Source: an uncultured Collinsella sp.
GTDB taxonomy: Bacteria > Actinomycetota > Coriobacteriia > Coriobacteriales > Coriobacteriaceae
Reading direction: 5' to 3'
DNA: 64,000 nucleotides
NCBI GenBank assembly: GCA_902497025.1
Contig: CABVDJ010000001.1
Location: forward strand, 62,001-126,000
In this document: positions 1-8,088 of the stretch, piece by piece
How the letters are laid out: every line of letters begins with the position of its first letter
How positions within the stretch are numbered: the stretch's first letter is position 1
Position numbers and translations under genes: made by a program
Notes under the pieces: generated by a model
The model's database searches: none
Told to the model about the DNA's origin: nothing
Seen by the model: the letters and a program-made list of their open reading frames with translations, nothing else

Positions 1-177
1 GGTTATTCCTTCCCCAACAAGTAGTATTCGTCCGTTTGGACGTTTGCTTCGCGCCGTTAAGGGGGATGGCTTTGTTGACTCCCTTTTCCCCATTCCCCTT
101 AGCAGGTGCGCCGTCCGTGTTTGCACTTGCAGCTCGGACGGGTTTAGATGACATTTAATAGATGATTGGGAGGGCTT
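1..177. other. Leader region before the amino-acid permease
   Basis: No gene is seen here. A short inverted repeat (CCGTCCG at 111-117 with CGGACGG at 135-141, followed by GTTT) could be a terminator of a gene outside the window or a leader hairpin. A Shine-Dalgarno-like GGGAGGG lies at about 167-174, just before the permease start. I could not identify a promoter with confidence. Confidence 0.3.
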
Positions 178-1641
178 ATGAGCTCTGAAAAACGAGGAAC
201 GATCGGTTCGTTCGCTCTGCTGGGCATGACGGTCGCCGCCGTGTTCGGTATCAAGAACATCATCAACAACAACGCGGCCATCGGCTTGGCAGCTGCGCCG
301 TCGTTCTTCTTCGCCACGCTTTTGTACTTTGTCCCCTATACCCTGGTTACCGCCGAGTTCGTCGGCCTTAACAAGGACTCCGAGTCGGGTGTGTACGCAT
401 GGGTTAAGACCTCGATGGGCGGCCGCTGGGCGTTTCTGACGGCATTTAGCTACTGGTTCGTTAACCTGTTCTACTTTGCGTCCGTCCTGCCCAACGTCAT
501 CATCTACGCGAGCTACGTGTTCTTTGGTGCCAATGCCGAGCTTTCGCAGCTGTGGATCACCATTATCGAGATCGTCGTCTTTGCTATCGCCACGTGGGTT
601 TCGACCAAGGGCGCTAAGTGGATCGGCTCTATTTCCTCCTTCGGTTCGACCGCGGCTCTCGGCCTGACTGCCGTGTTCATCCTGCTGTCCCTGGCTGCTG
701 CCTTTGGCGGCGTTGAGTTCGCTACGGCTCCCACGCCCGCCAACATGGCTCCCGACATGAGCAACTTCGCCACTATGTGGGGCTTCTTCGGTACGCTTGC
801 CTGGATCATCCAGGGCGTTGGCGGCGCTGAGTCTGTCGGCGTGTTCCTTAACGACCTTAAGGGTGGCGTCAAGGCCTTCGTGCGCACCGTCGTTATCGCC
901 GGCCTGACCATCGGCCTTCTGTATGCAGGCGCTTCGCTGCTGGTTAACCTGTTCATCCCCGAGGGCGGCGTTGCCATCTCCACCGGCATCTTCGACGTGT
1001 TCGGCGCTGTCTTTGCCCACTTTGGCATTCCCATGGAAGTGTCTACGCGCGTCATCGGCCTGATCCTTCTCGCCGCTACGCTGGGCTCCCTCATGATGTG
1101 GACCTCCGCTCCCATCAAGGTGTTCTTCACCGAGATCCCCAAGGGCGTCTTTGGTAGCAAGATCGTCGAGCTCAACGAGCATGGCATTCCTGCCCGCGCC
1201 GCTTGGCTGCAGTTCGCCATCGTCGTCCCCATCCTGATCATCCCGGCCCTGGGCTCTGGTAACCTCGACGACCTGCTCATGATTGTCACCAACATGATGG
1301 CTGCCACCGCTCTGCTCCCGCCGCTGCTGATCCTGCTTGCCTACTTTATGCTGCGCAAGAACTTCGATGCTGCTCCCCGTGGCTTCCGCATGGGCTCGCG
1401 CAGCTTTGGCCTGGTCGTTGCCGCATTCCTGCTTGTGGTCTTCTGCTTCGTGCTTATCTGCGGCACCATTCCGCTCGATCAGCCGCTGTGGCTGACGCTG
1501 GTCTACAACGTTGGCGGCGTGGTTGTCTTCCTGGGCCTTGCCGTGATGTGGTACAACCGCTACATCAACCGCCTGCGCGAGACCGATCCCGAGGCTGCTG
1601 AGAACGAGCTTCGCCCCTCCGTCCTCGACATGATGGAGTAG
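178..1641 (+). CDS. APC-superfamily amino-acid permease
   Basis: Integral membrane transporter of the amino acid-polyamine-organocation superfamily, 487 residues, the usual size for a 12-helix member. The N-terminal stretch (residues about 8-55) has the glycine-rich first helix typical of the family, followed by about 11 more hydrophobic segments and a short charged C-terminus. It most resembles the glutamate/GABA-antiporter-like branch (YjeM type), but the substrate cannot be read from the sequence. I chose ATG 178 over the in-frame ATG 166 because GGGAGGG sits at the right distance before 178. It appears monocistronic, with a strong terminator following and no partner decarboxylase nearby. 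Confidence 0.85.
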   Translation: MSSEKRGTIGSFALLGMTVAAVFGIKNIINNNAAIGLAAAPSFFFATLLYFVPYTLVTAEFVGLNKDSESGVYAWVKTSMGGRWAFLTAFSYWFVNLFYFASVLPNVIIYASYVFFGANAELSQLWITIIEIVVFAIATWVSTKGAKWIGSISSFGSTAALGLTAVFILLSLAAAFGGVEFATAPTPANMAPDMSNFATMWGFFGTLAWIIQGVGGAESVGVFLNDLKGGVKAFVRTVVIAGLTIGLLYAGASLLVNLFIPEGGVAISTGIFDVFGAVFAHFGIPMEVSTRVIGLILLAATLGSLMMWTSAPIKVFFTEIPKGVFGSKIVELNEHGIPARAAWLQFAIVVPILIIPALGSGNLDDLLMIVTNMMAATALLPPLLILLAYFMLRKNFDAAPRGFRMGSRSFGLVVAAFLLVVFCFVLICGTIPLDQPLWLTLVYNVGGVVVFLGLAVMWYNRYINRLRETDPEAAENELRPSVLDMME

Positions 1642-1690
1642 CGGCTAGGATTAATCTACGGCTGTGGAATAAATCGATTCCCTTTCCTAA

Positions 1691-1718
1691 GGAGGGGCCT
1701 TACGAGGCCCCTCCTTTT
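1691..1718 (+). terminator. Rho-independent terminator after the permease
   Basis: A perfect nine-pair stem (GGAGGGGCC at 1691-1699 with GGCCCCTCC at 1706-1714) is followed by TTTT. It lies 50 bases after the permease stop. Confidence 0.85.
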
Positions 1719-1740
1719 GTGTTTTGGAGCATGGTTTTGG

Positions 1741-1970
1741 ACCCTGTGGTCAAAAAATACCAAATATGAGTACTGTTGCAAAAGAGGTGTCATATTTTTC
1801 GGCCTGCTCTGAGCGAAAATGGGCTCATAATCAATTTATCTAGCCCCCTTTAAAGGGCGTTTGACGGCTTTCAACCTCTTCGAATCGCTCAAAGTAGGCA
1901 ATTTGCTCTCGATTTTGCTGCTACTAAATTGGTGACAGTACTCATATTTGCCACTTTTTGACCACGGGGT
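1741..1970. repeat. MITE-like element with long terminal inverted repeats
   Basis: The left end (1741-1780) and right end (1931-1970) are inverted copies of about 37 bases with only a few mismatches. The shared core is CAAATATGAGTACTGT next to GTGGTCAAAAA. The roughly 150-base interior has no convincing ORF. This is the architecture of a non-autonomous mobile element. No transposase is present in the window and no target-site duplication was obvious. Confidence 0.6.
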
Positions 1971-2062
1971 ATCCGGAGGGGTCCTCGACAAGCATCTAAC
2001 GCTACAATAACTACCACGTGGCTGGGTTTGCCGGCCGAATGTGCGATGCCGCGGGAGGGGAC

Positions 2063-2311
2063 ATGGTCGAGTTTACAAAGACGATTAAAGATCCGTTGGG
2101 ATTACATGCCCGCCCGGTTGCGCTGCTCTATGACATCATTGCCAAGCATCGTAGCGACGTGTCAGTCAGTATCGGCGATCGCCACACGGATGGCCGCGAC
2201 GTTATAGGGCTCATGGCACTCTGCGGCGAGTGCGGCGAGGACATCATCTTCCGCGTCTCGGGCGTGGATGAGGCCTCCTGCGTCACGTCGATCAGAAATC
2301 TCTCGCTTTAA
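2063..2311 (+). CDS. HPr-family phosphocarrier-like protein with Asp46
   Basis: An 82-residue HPr-fold protein of the phosphoenolpyruvate:sugar phosphotransferase system. The active-site motif LGLHARP places the phosphorylatable His exactly at residue 15, with Arg17 conserved. Where Gram-positive HPr has the regulatory Ser46 (KSIMG context), this protein has RDVIG, so residue 46 is Asp. It therefore cannot be a normal HPrK/P substrate, and the Asp could mimic phospho-Ser. Alternatively it is a PTS-fused-type or regulatory paralogue. ATG 2063 is preferred over the upstream ATG 2018 because GGGAGGGG precedes it. The gene stands alone, without ptsI, and is closed by a terminator. Confidence 0.8.
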   Translation: MVEFTKTIKDPLGLHARPVALLYDIIAKHRSDVSVSIGDRHTDGRDVIGLMALCGECGEDIIFRVSGVDEASCVTSIRNLSL

Positions 2312-2318
2312 GCATGAC

Positions 2319-2357
2319 AGGGCGTGGTAAAGGATGGTCCTTTGCCGCGCCCTTTTG
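2319..2357 (+). terminator. Terminator after the HPr-like gene
   Basis: A long stem (AGGGCGTGGTAAAGGA with TCCTTTGCCGCGCCCT, one imperfect pair) with a three-base loop is followed by TTTTG. It starts eight bases after the stop. Confidence 0.85.
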
Positions 2358-2397
2358 TTTCGTATGGGAAACTTTTTCGAAATCTGAATGGGGACCC

Positions 2398-2457
2398 TTT
2401 CCAAAAAGTTAACCACGTGTTAGTTTACTAAAGCGAACATAGGCGTGGTTAACTTTT
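2398..2457 (+). promoter_or_regulatory. Palindromic control region of the feo operon
   Basis: Perfect 14-base inverted arms AAAAGTTAACCACG (2404-2417) and CGTGGTTAACTTTT (2444-2457) enclose a second perfect palindrome, TTAGTTTACTAA (2420-2431). They lie 43 bases before feoA. The position and AT-rich symmetric sites suggest an iron-responsive repressor operator (DtxR/IdeR- or Fur-like), but the regulator is not identified. Confidence 0.5.
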
Positions 2458-2499
2458 GCTGCGTCGATGTGAAGGACGAACTGACGTTAGGAGCCACTC

Positions 2500-2742
2500 A
2501 TGTCTTGCGGACCGCAGATGCCGGCAATGCCGCTTTCGATGGTAAAAGCGGGCGAAACCGTGCGCGTGTCTCGTGTAAAGGGCAATGAGGATATGAAGCA
2601 CCACCTCAAGGACCTCGGCTTTGTCGAGGGCAGCGAGATCCACGTGGTGAGCTCGAGTGGCGCCAATATTATCGTCACGGTGCTGGGCGCACGCTTTGGT
2701 ATCGATTCCAAGGTTGCCATGCACATCATGACCGTCGGTTAG
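2500..2742 (+). CDS. feoA: Ferrous iron transport protein A (first copy)
   Basis: An 80-residue FeoA-domain (SH3-like) protein that acts in the cytoplasm on the FeoB iron permease. The family core is visible at residues 20-77, including the HLKDLGFVEGSEI segment and the closing MHIMTV strand. The N-terminus has an extra Met/Cys/Pro-rich leader (MSCGPQMPAMP). Start ATG 2500 follows TAGGAG. It is the first gene of a feoA-feoA-feoB set transcribed from the palindromic control region at 2398-2457. The two FeoA copies are only distantly similar, so they probably have separate roles and are not a recent duplication. Confidence 0.9.
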   Translation: MSCGPQMPAMPLSMVKAGETVRVSRVKGNEDMKHHLKDLGFVEGSEIHVVSSSGANIIVTVLGARFGIDSKVAMHIMTVG

Positions 2743-2782
2743 TCGACGGTATTTCTGTACGTACTGAAAGGGGGACAAGAGG

Positions 2783-3004
2783 ATGAAGACGTTGGGTGAC
2801 GTTAAGGTGGGCGAGAGCTCCACCATCGTCAAGCTTCACGGTGAGGGTGCGCTTCGCCGCCACCTTATGGACCTGGGGCTCATCAAGGGCACTTCGTTCA
2901 AGGTCGTGAAGGTTGCACCGCTCGGTGATCCGGTCGAGATCAACGTGCGCGGCTACGAGCTTTCCATCCGCAAGGAGGAGGCCGCCGTCGTCGAGGTTCA
3001 GTAA
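2783..3004 (+). CDS. feoA: Ferrous iron transport protein A (second copy)
   Basis: A 73-residue FeoA-domain protein, close to the family's usual 75 residues. It has the typical sequence HLMDLGLIKGTSF (about residues 27-39) and ends in a beta strand (EAAVVEVQ). Start ATG 2783 follows GGGGGAC. The gap to the first feoA is 40 bases, and the gap to feoB is 123 bases and contains a second palindromic site. It likely cooperates with the G-domain of FeoB. Confidence 0.9.
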   Translation: MKTLGDVKVGESSTIVKLHGEGALRRHLMDLGLIKGTSFKVVKVAPLGDPVEINVRGYELSIRKEEAAVVEVQ

Positions 3005-3023
3005 GGACTCGCGCCGCATATTT

Positions 3024-3059
3024 CTGCAGATAAAGTTAGGTTTTTCTAACTTAATGCAG
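3024..3059 (+). promoter_or_regulatory. DtxR-box-like palindrome before feoB
   Basis: AAGTTAG (3033-3039) and CTAACTT (3046-3052) form an inverted repeat around GTTTTT, flanked by a second pair CTGCA/TGCAG. The GTTAG...CTAAC core resembles DtxR/IdeR-family iron boxes. It could also act as an RNA hairpin between feoA and feoB. Confidence 0.45.
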
Positions 3060-3127
3060 CATCTTTGAAGCACATTATCCAGCCTGCGCGGAGAAAGCAG
3101 CGCAGGCACACAAGGAAGAAGGATTGA

Positions 3128-5455
3128 ATGGCGGATTCTCAGATCCATGTCGCGCTGGCGGGTAACCCCAACTGCGGCAAGACCACGCTTTTCAACCTGA
3201 TCACCGGCGCCAACGGCTACGTTGGCAACTGGCCCGGCGTCACGGTTGAGAAAAAGGAAGCCAAGCTCCTAAGCGACAAGAACGTTACCATCACGGACCT
3301 CCCTGGCATCTACTCGCTTTCCCCCTACAGCCCCGAGGAGCAATGCTCGCGCGATTACCTCATGAGCGGCGAGCCCGATGTCGTCGTCCAGGTTGTCGAC
3401 GCCACCAACCTCGAGCGCAACCTGTACCTGGCGCTTCAGGTTATCGAGACCGGCCTGCCCGTGGTCGTCGCCCTCAACATGGCCGACTTGGTCGAGAAGA
3501 ACGGCGACAAGATCGACACGGACAAGCTCTCCAAGAAGCTCGGTTGTCCGGTCATGATGATCTCGGCTCTTAAGAACAAGGGCATCAAGGAGCTTTTCGA
3601 GCAAGTCAAGAAGTCCGCTGCTTCTAAGGGCCAGGTGCCGGAGCACAAGTTCGATTCCTCCATCGAGGACGTTCTAGGCCACATCGAGAACAATCTGCCG
3701 GCGAGCGTTCCCGCCAACAAGCGCCGCTACTACGCTGTCAAGCTGTTTGAGCGCGACGCGGACGCCTGCAAGCTCATCAACCTCACCAAGGAGAAGGCCG
3801 CTCGCGTGGAGCAGCTGGTCGCCCAGTGCGAGCAGGACTGCGACGACGATGCCGAGTCCATCATCACCGGTGAGCGCTACGGCGTGATCGCTCACATCAT
3901 CGACGAGTGCCTCACCAAAGCCCCGGCCAAGATGAGCACCTCCGAGAAGATCGACCGCGTGGTTACCAACCGTATCCTGGGCCTGCCGATTTTTGTCGTC
4001 ATCATGTTCTGCGTGTACTACATCGCCGTTTCCACCTTGGGTGGCACGGTGACGGACTTCACCAACGACCAGCTCTTCGGCACCGACGGCTGGTACGTGC
4101 TCGGTCAGGGCCGCGACGCTTACGACGCGGCTGTCGAGGCCGCGGGTGACGACGCCGACTCGGTCGACCCGGCACAGTACGGCCCCTATGTCCCGGGTAT
4201 CACCACCATGGTGCACGATGCCCTCGTGGCGGGTGGCACCGAGGACGGTGGCCTGGTCGATTCGCTGGTCTGCGACGGTATCGTTGGCGGCCTGGGCGCC
4301 ATCTTCGGCTTTGTGCCGCAGATGTTCCTGCTGTTCGTGATGCTGTCCTTCCTGGAGGACTGCGGCTACATGGCCCGCGTCGCCTTTATCATGGACCGCG
4401 TGTTCCGCCGCTTTGGCCTGTCCGGTAAGTCGTTCATCCCCATGCTCGTGTCCTCGGGCTGCGGCGTCCCCGGCGTCATGGCCACCAAGACCATCGAGAA
4501 CGAGAAGGACCGCCGCATGACGGTCATGACCACCACGTTCATCCCCTGCGGCGCCAAGCTGCCGATCATCGCCCTGCTCATGGGCTCCATCATTGGCGAT
4601 TCTTCCACCACGGCCGCATGGATCAGCCCGCTCTTCTACTTCCTGGGCGTCTTTGCCGTCATCGCCTCGGGCCTCATGCTCAAGAAGACCAAGCTCTTCG
4701 CCGGCCGTCCGACCCCGTTTGTCATGGAGCTTCCTGCCTACCACTTCCCGGCGATCCGTTCCTGGGCGCTGCACGTGTGGGAGCGCTGCTGGGCCTTTAT
4801 CAAGAAGGCCGGCACGGTCATCTTTGCGTCCACCGTCGTCGTTTGGTTCCTCTCCAACTTTGGTAGCTATAACGGTTCCTTTGGCTTCCTGCCTGCGATG
4901 GACGGCATCCCCGAGGAGTTTATGGACTACTCCGTGCTTGCCATGCTGGGCAACCTGGTCGCTTGGATCTTCGCCCCGCTCGGCTTTAGCACCTGGCAGG
5001 CAACCGCGCTGACCGTCTCTGGCCTTGTGGCTAAGGAGAACGTCGTCGCCACCGCCGGCTCGCTGCTGTCCGTCGCAGACGCGGGCGAGACCGACCCGAG
5101 CCTGTGGACCGCGTTTGCCGGCATGTTCCCCACCATGGGCGCTTGCGTTGCCTTCGGCGCCTTCAACCTGCTGTGCGCTCCGTGCTTTGCCGCCATTGGC
5201 ACCATCCGCAACCAGATGGACTCTGGCAAGTGGACCGCGATTGCCATCGGCTACGAGTGCGCCTTCGCTTGGGTGATTGGCCTGTTCATCAACCAGTTCT
5301 ACAACCTGCTTGTCCTTGGGCAGTTTGGTATCTGGACGGTTGTGGCGATTGTGCTGCTGGTCGCGATGCTCTTCCAGATCTTCCGTCCCATGCCCAAGCA
5401 TGCGTGGACGGACGAGGACGAGACCAACACTGCTTCCGCCGCAGTTTCCGCTTAA
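3128..5455 (+). CDS. feoB: Ferrous iron permease FeoB
   Basis: A 775-residue ferrous iron transporter with an N-terminal cytoplasmic GTPase domain, a helical GDI-like region and a C-terminal membrane core. G motifs are visible: G1 GNPNCGKT (residues 12-19), G3 DLPG (57-60) and G4 NMAD (117-120). Two Gate segments with conserved cysteines are present, for example around SSGCGVPG and FIPCGAKLP. A negatively charged insertion (about residues 325-360) separates the first helix from the Gate region. Start ATG 3128 follows AAGAAGG. Length and order match full-size FeoB. It is followed by a terminator and then a small Cys-rich FeoB-associated gene. Confidence 0.97.
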   Translation: MADSQIHVALAGNPNCGKTTLFNLITGANGYVGNWPGVTVEKKEAKLLSDKNVTITDLPGIYSLSPYSPEEQCSRDYLMSGEPDVVVQVVDATNLERNLYLALQVIETGLPVVVALNMADLVEKNGDKIDTDKLSKKLGCPVMMISALKNKGIKELFEQVKKSAASKGQVPEHKFDSSIEDVLGHIENNLPASVPANKRRYYAVKLFERDADACKLINLTKEKAARVEQLVAQCEQDCDDDAESIITGERYGVIAHIIDECLTKAPAKMSTSEKIDRVVTNRILGLPIFVVIMFCVYYIAVSTLGGTVTDFTNDQLFGTDGWYVLGQGRDAYDAAVEAAGDDADSVDPAQYGPYVPGITTMVHDALVAGGTEDGGLVDSLVCDGIVGGLGAIFGFVPQMFLLFVMLSFLEDCGYMARVAFIMDRVFRRFGLSGKSFIPMLVSSGCGVPGVMATKTIENEKDRRMTVMTTTFIPCGAKLPIIALLMGSIIGDSSTTAAWISPLFYFLGVFAVIASGLMLKKTKLFAGRPTPFVMELPAYHFPAIRSWALHVWERCWAFIKKAGTVIFASTVVVWFLSNFGSYNGSFGFLPAMDGIPEEFMDYSVLAMLGNLVAWIFAPLGFSTWQATALTVSGLVAKENVVATAGSLLSVADAGETDPSLWTAFAGMFPTMGACVAFGAFNLLCAPCFAAIGTIRNQMDSGKWTAIAIGYECAFAWVIGLFINQFYNLLVLGQFGIWTVVAIVLLVAMLFQIFRPMPKHAWTDEDETNTASAAVSA

Positions 5456-5484
5456 GTCCGAATAAGGATTAACCCCTTTCCACG

Positions 5485-5517
5485 AGCCCGGGTGTCCCAG
5501 CGACACTCGGGCTTTTT
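5485..5517 (+). terminator. Terminator after feoB
   Basis: The stem AGCCCGGGTGTC with GACACTCGGGCT has one mismatch and is followed by TTTTT. Confidence 0.85.
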
Positions 5518-5553
5518 GGTGGGGGAGATGTGGCGTTTCCGCAGATAAAACCG

Positions 5554-5580
5554 ACCAAAATTAACCTGTCCCTTTTTGGT
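5554..5580. repeat. GGGACAG-core hairpin repeat, reverse orientation
   Basis: ACCAAAA (5554-5560) pairs with TTTTTGGT around a loop containing CCTGTCCC, the reverse complement of the core seen in the other copies of this family. Confidence 0.45.
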
Positions 5581-5630
5581 AGGTGGAGAATGGGGTAAAG
5601 TAAGTGGTGGTTAACTAGAGGAGGCTTGCT

Positions 5631-5831
5631 ATGGCACCTATCGATATTGTTGTACTGGCTGTTATCGGTATTGCGTTTGTCGCCGTGTGCGTGCGCATCT
5701 ACCGCAAGGGCACCTGCGCCGACTGCGCTCAGGGCGGCGTTTGCACGGGGCATTGCTCCAACAAAAAGACGTGCGCCGCACTTAAGGGTGTGGACAAAAT
5801 CGCCGAAGACTTGGGCCGCGGTATTCATTAG
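5631..5831 (+). CDS. FeoB-associated Cys-rich small membrane protein
   Basis: A 66-residue peptide with one N-terminal transmembrane helix (about residues 4-22) followed by a short cytoplasmic tail rich in cysteine: CADC, then VCTGHC and KKTC. This layout matches the FeoB-associated Cys-rich membrane protein family found after feoB in many Gram-positive bacteria, proposed to assist or sense iron at the FeoB pore. Start ATG 5631 follows GAGGAGG. It lies 175 bases after feoB beyond a terminator, so it may have its own promoter. Confidence 0.8.
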   Translation: MAPIDIVVLAVIGIAFVAVCVRIYRKGTCADCAQGGVCTGHCSNKKTCAALKGVDKIAEDLGRGIH

Positions 5832-5933
5832 CCGACCGGCGTTTGGGAATGATTGACTTCGGATACGGCGGTTGCTGATACGATAAGTACGTTAGCAACT
5901 GCCGCCGAGCGGCTCAAACGAAAGGAACCCTGT

Positions 5934-7883
5934 ATGGAGTCCTCCGCCTATCCGATGCTCTTTAGCCCGATCAAGGTCGGTACGACCGAGGTCAAGAACC
6001 GCGTCTTTATGCCGCCGGTATCTACCAACCTGGCCGATCACGGATATGTGACCGACGATTTGGTCGATCATTACCGTGCCCGTGCCAAGGGCGGCGTAGG
6101 CCTGATCATCACCGAGGTCGTGACGGTCGAGCCCACCTATACCTATCTGCCGGGTGACATGTGCTGCTACGACGACACGTTTATCCCCGGCTGGGAAAAG
6201 CTCGCCGCGGCCGTCCACGAGTATGGCTGCAAGATCATGCCGCAGCTCTTCCACCCCGCCTACATGGCCTTTAACATTCCGGGCACGCCTCGCCTGATCG
6301 CTCCGTCCTTTGTGGGCCCGTCTTACGCCCGCGAGGCACCGCGCCCCATCACGGTCGACGAGATTCACGAGCTCACGCATCAGTTTGGCGACGCTGCCGT
6401 GCGTATGCAGAAGGCTGGCGTCGATGGCGTTGAAGTCCATGCGGCACACGCCCACGGCATGCTCGGCGGCTTTTTGACTCCGCTCTACAACAAGCGTACC
6501 GACGAGTATGGTGGCTCGCTCGACGCCCGTATGCGCTTCTTGCTCGAGGTCATCGCCGAGATTCGTGAGCGCTGCGGCAAGGACTTTATCATCGACGTCC
6601 GCATCTCGGGCGATGAGTACACCGATGGCGGCCTGACCCTCAACGACATGATCTACGTCTCGCGTCGCCTGGAGAAGGCCGGTGTCGACATGATTCACGT
6701 GTCGGGCGGCACTACCATCAAGCGCGGCTCCGCAATTCCCGCCGCCGGCACGCAGCAGGCCTCGCACGCCGCTTGCTCGCGTGAGATTAAGAAGCACGTG
6801 AACATTCCCGTTGCCACGGTCGGCCGCATTAACGAGGCCTGGATCGCCGAGGAGCTGATCGAGGACGGCGCTGCCGACATCTGCATGATGGGCCGCGCCA
6901 ATCTGTGCGATGCCGAGTTCTGCAATAAGGCCGCTGCTGGCAACGCCGACGACATCCGCCCCTGCATCGGCTGCCTGCGCTGCCTGAACGGCATTATGTT
7001 CGGCAAGCTCATCTCCTGCACCGTCAACCCGGACGTGGAGCGCGACGAGGCCGGCTACGAGCCTGCCGACGAGGTCAAAAACGTGCTCGTTGTGGGCGCT
7101 GGTCCTGCGGGCATGGAGGCAGCCTACATTGCCGCCAAGCGCGGCCACAACGTGGTGCTCGTGGATAAGCAGGACGAACCGGGCGGCGAGATGCGCATCG
7201 CGGCCGTTCCGCCAGCAAAGCAGGAACTCACCCGCGTGATCAAGTATCAGTATCGTCGCCTGGCCGAGGTCGGCGTGAAGTGCGTCTTTGGCACCGAGCT
7301 TACTGCCGAGGACATTCAGCGTGACTACGCCGGCTACGAGGTCGTCCTAGCTTATGGCGCCGAGCCCATCGCTCCGGCCTTCATGCAGGGCTTTAAGCAG
7401 GTTATGACGGCTGACGACCTGCTGGGTGGCAAGGCTTTCCCGGGCAAGAAGATCGTCATCGTGGGCGGCGGCACCGTCGGTTGCGAGACGGCAGATTACC
7501 TGGCCCCGCTGGTCAACGACCTGTCGCCGGCCAATCGCGATGTCACCGTCATCGAGATGACCAAGACGCTCGCCGCCAATGAGGGTGGTGCCGGTCGCGC
7601 GGTGCTCATCACGCGCATGCTCTCCAAGGGCGTCCACGTGCTGACCGAGGCCAAGGTGACCGAGATCACCGAGGACGCCATCAGCTACGAAAAGGACGGC
7701 GAGGTCCACACCATCACCGGTGCCGATACGCTGGTGCTTGCCATGGGCTATCGTCCCAATACCAAGTTGGCCGACGACCTTGCCGCTGCTGGCGTTGCTG
7801 TCCACGTGCTGGGCGACGCCCAGAAGTGTGGCAACATCCGCGATGCCATCGGCGATGGCTACAAGGTTGCCTGCGAGCTCTAG
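5934..7883 (+). CDS. FMN/4Fe-4S/FAD ene-reductase (old yellow enzyme family)
   Basis: A 649-residue NAD(P)H-dependent oxidoreductase of the 2,4-dienoyl-CoA reductase/BaiCD-BaiH type. The N-terminal FMN TIM barrel carries the diagnostic stretch EVHAAHAHG followed by NKRTDEYGGS. Next comes a cysteine cluster CIGCLRC plus a fourth Cys 12 residues later (about residues 344-363) for a 4Fe-4S centre. FAD binding follows at VVGAGPAGMEAA (about 385) and an NAD(P)-binding GGGTVGCE motif (about 510). It probably reduces an activated C=C bond, and in a gut anaerobe this could be a bile acid, enoate or plant-derived substrate. ATG 5934 is chosen because AAAGGAA precedes it. A GntR regulator follows. Confidence 0.88.
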   Translation: MESSAYPMLFSPIKVGTTEVKNRVFMPPVSTNLADHGYVTDDLVDHYRARAKGGVGLIITEVVTVEPTYTYLPGDMCCYDDTFIPGWEKLAAAVHEYGCKIMPQLFHPAYMAFNIPGTPRLIAPSFVGPSYAREAPRPITVDEIHELTHQFGDAAVRMQKAGVDGVEVHAAHAHGMLGGFLTPLYNKRTDEYGGSLDARMRFLLEVIAEIRERCGKDFIIDVRISGDEYTDGGLTLNDMIYVSRRLEKAGVDMIHVSGGTTIKRGSAIPAAGTQQASHAACSREIKKHVNIPVATVGRINEAWIAEELIEDGAADICMMGRANLCDAEFCNKAAAGNADDIRPCIGCLRCLNGIMFGKLISCTVNPDVERDEAGYEPADEVKNVLVVGAGPAGMEAAYIAAKRGHNVVLVDKQDEPGGEMRIAAVPPAKQELTRVIKYQYRRLAEVGVKCVFGTELTAEDIQRDYAGYEVVLAYGAEPIAPAFMQGFKQVMTADDLLGGKAFPGKKIVIVGGGTVGCETADYLAPLVNDLSPANRDVTVIEMTKTLAANEGGAGRAVLITRMLSKGVHVLTEAKVTEITEDAISYEKDGEVHTITGADTLVLAMGYRPNTKLADDLAAAGVAVHVLGDAQKCGNIRDAIGDGYKVACEL

Positions 7884-7936
7884 TCAACCCTTTGTGCGTG
7901 GGGGACAGGTGTCTCTGCGCCATCCGATAGCAAAAC

Positions 7937-7975
7937 AGCGGCGGCGTCCCGGATTTCGGGATGCCGCCGCTTGCT
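7937..7975 (+). terminator. Terminator after the ene-reductase
   Basis: A GC-rich stem AGCGGCGGC/GCCGCCGCT with an inner CCCG/CGGG pair is followed by a weak T-rich tail (TTGCTCTT). Confidence 0.65.
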
Positions 7976-8088
7976 CTTGTGATCCTGGCGATGCGAGCGC
8001 GCCCTATTTCACCGCAACTGAGGAGATAGGGGATGCGATAGTATTACGGGTGATATTCGACAAACCGTGGGCTTCATCCGAGGGCTTT

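Noticed and set aside
3674..5506. 610-codon minus-strand ORF opposite feoB
   Set aside because: It is a shadow of a high-GC gene; the product is low-complexity His/Gly/Asp/Arg-rich without motifs, and feoB is certain on the plus strand.
7899..7922. Another GGGACAG-family hairpin
   Set aside because: GGGGGACAGGTGTCTC matches the core, but no clear complementary stem surrounds it.
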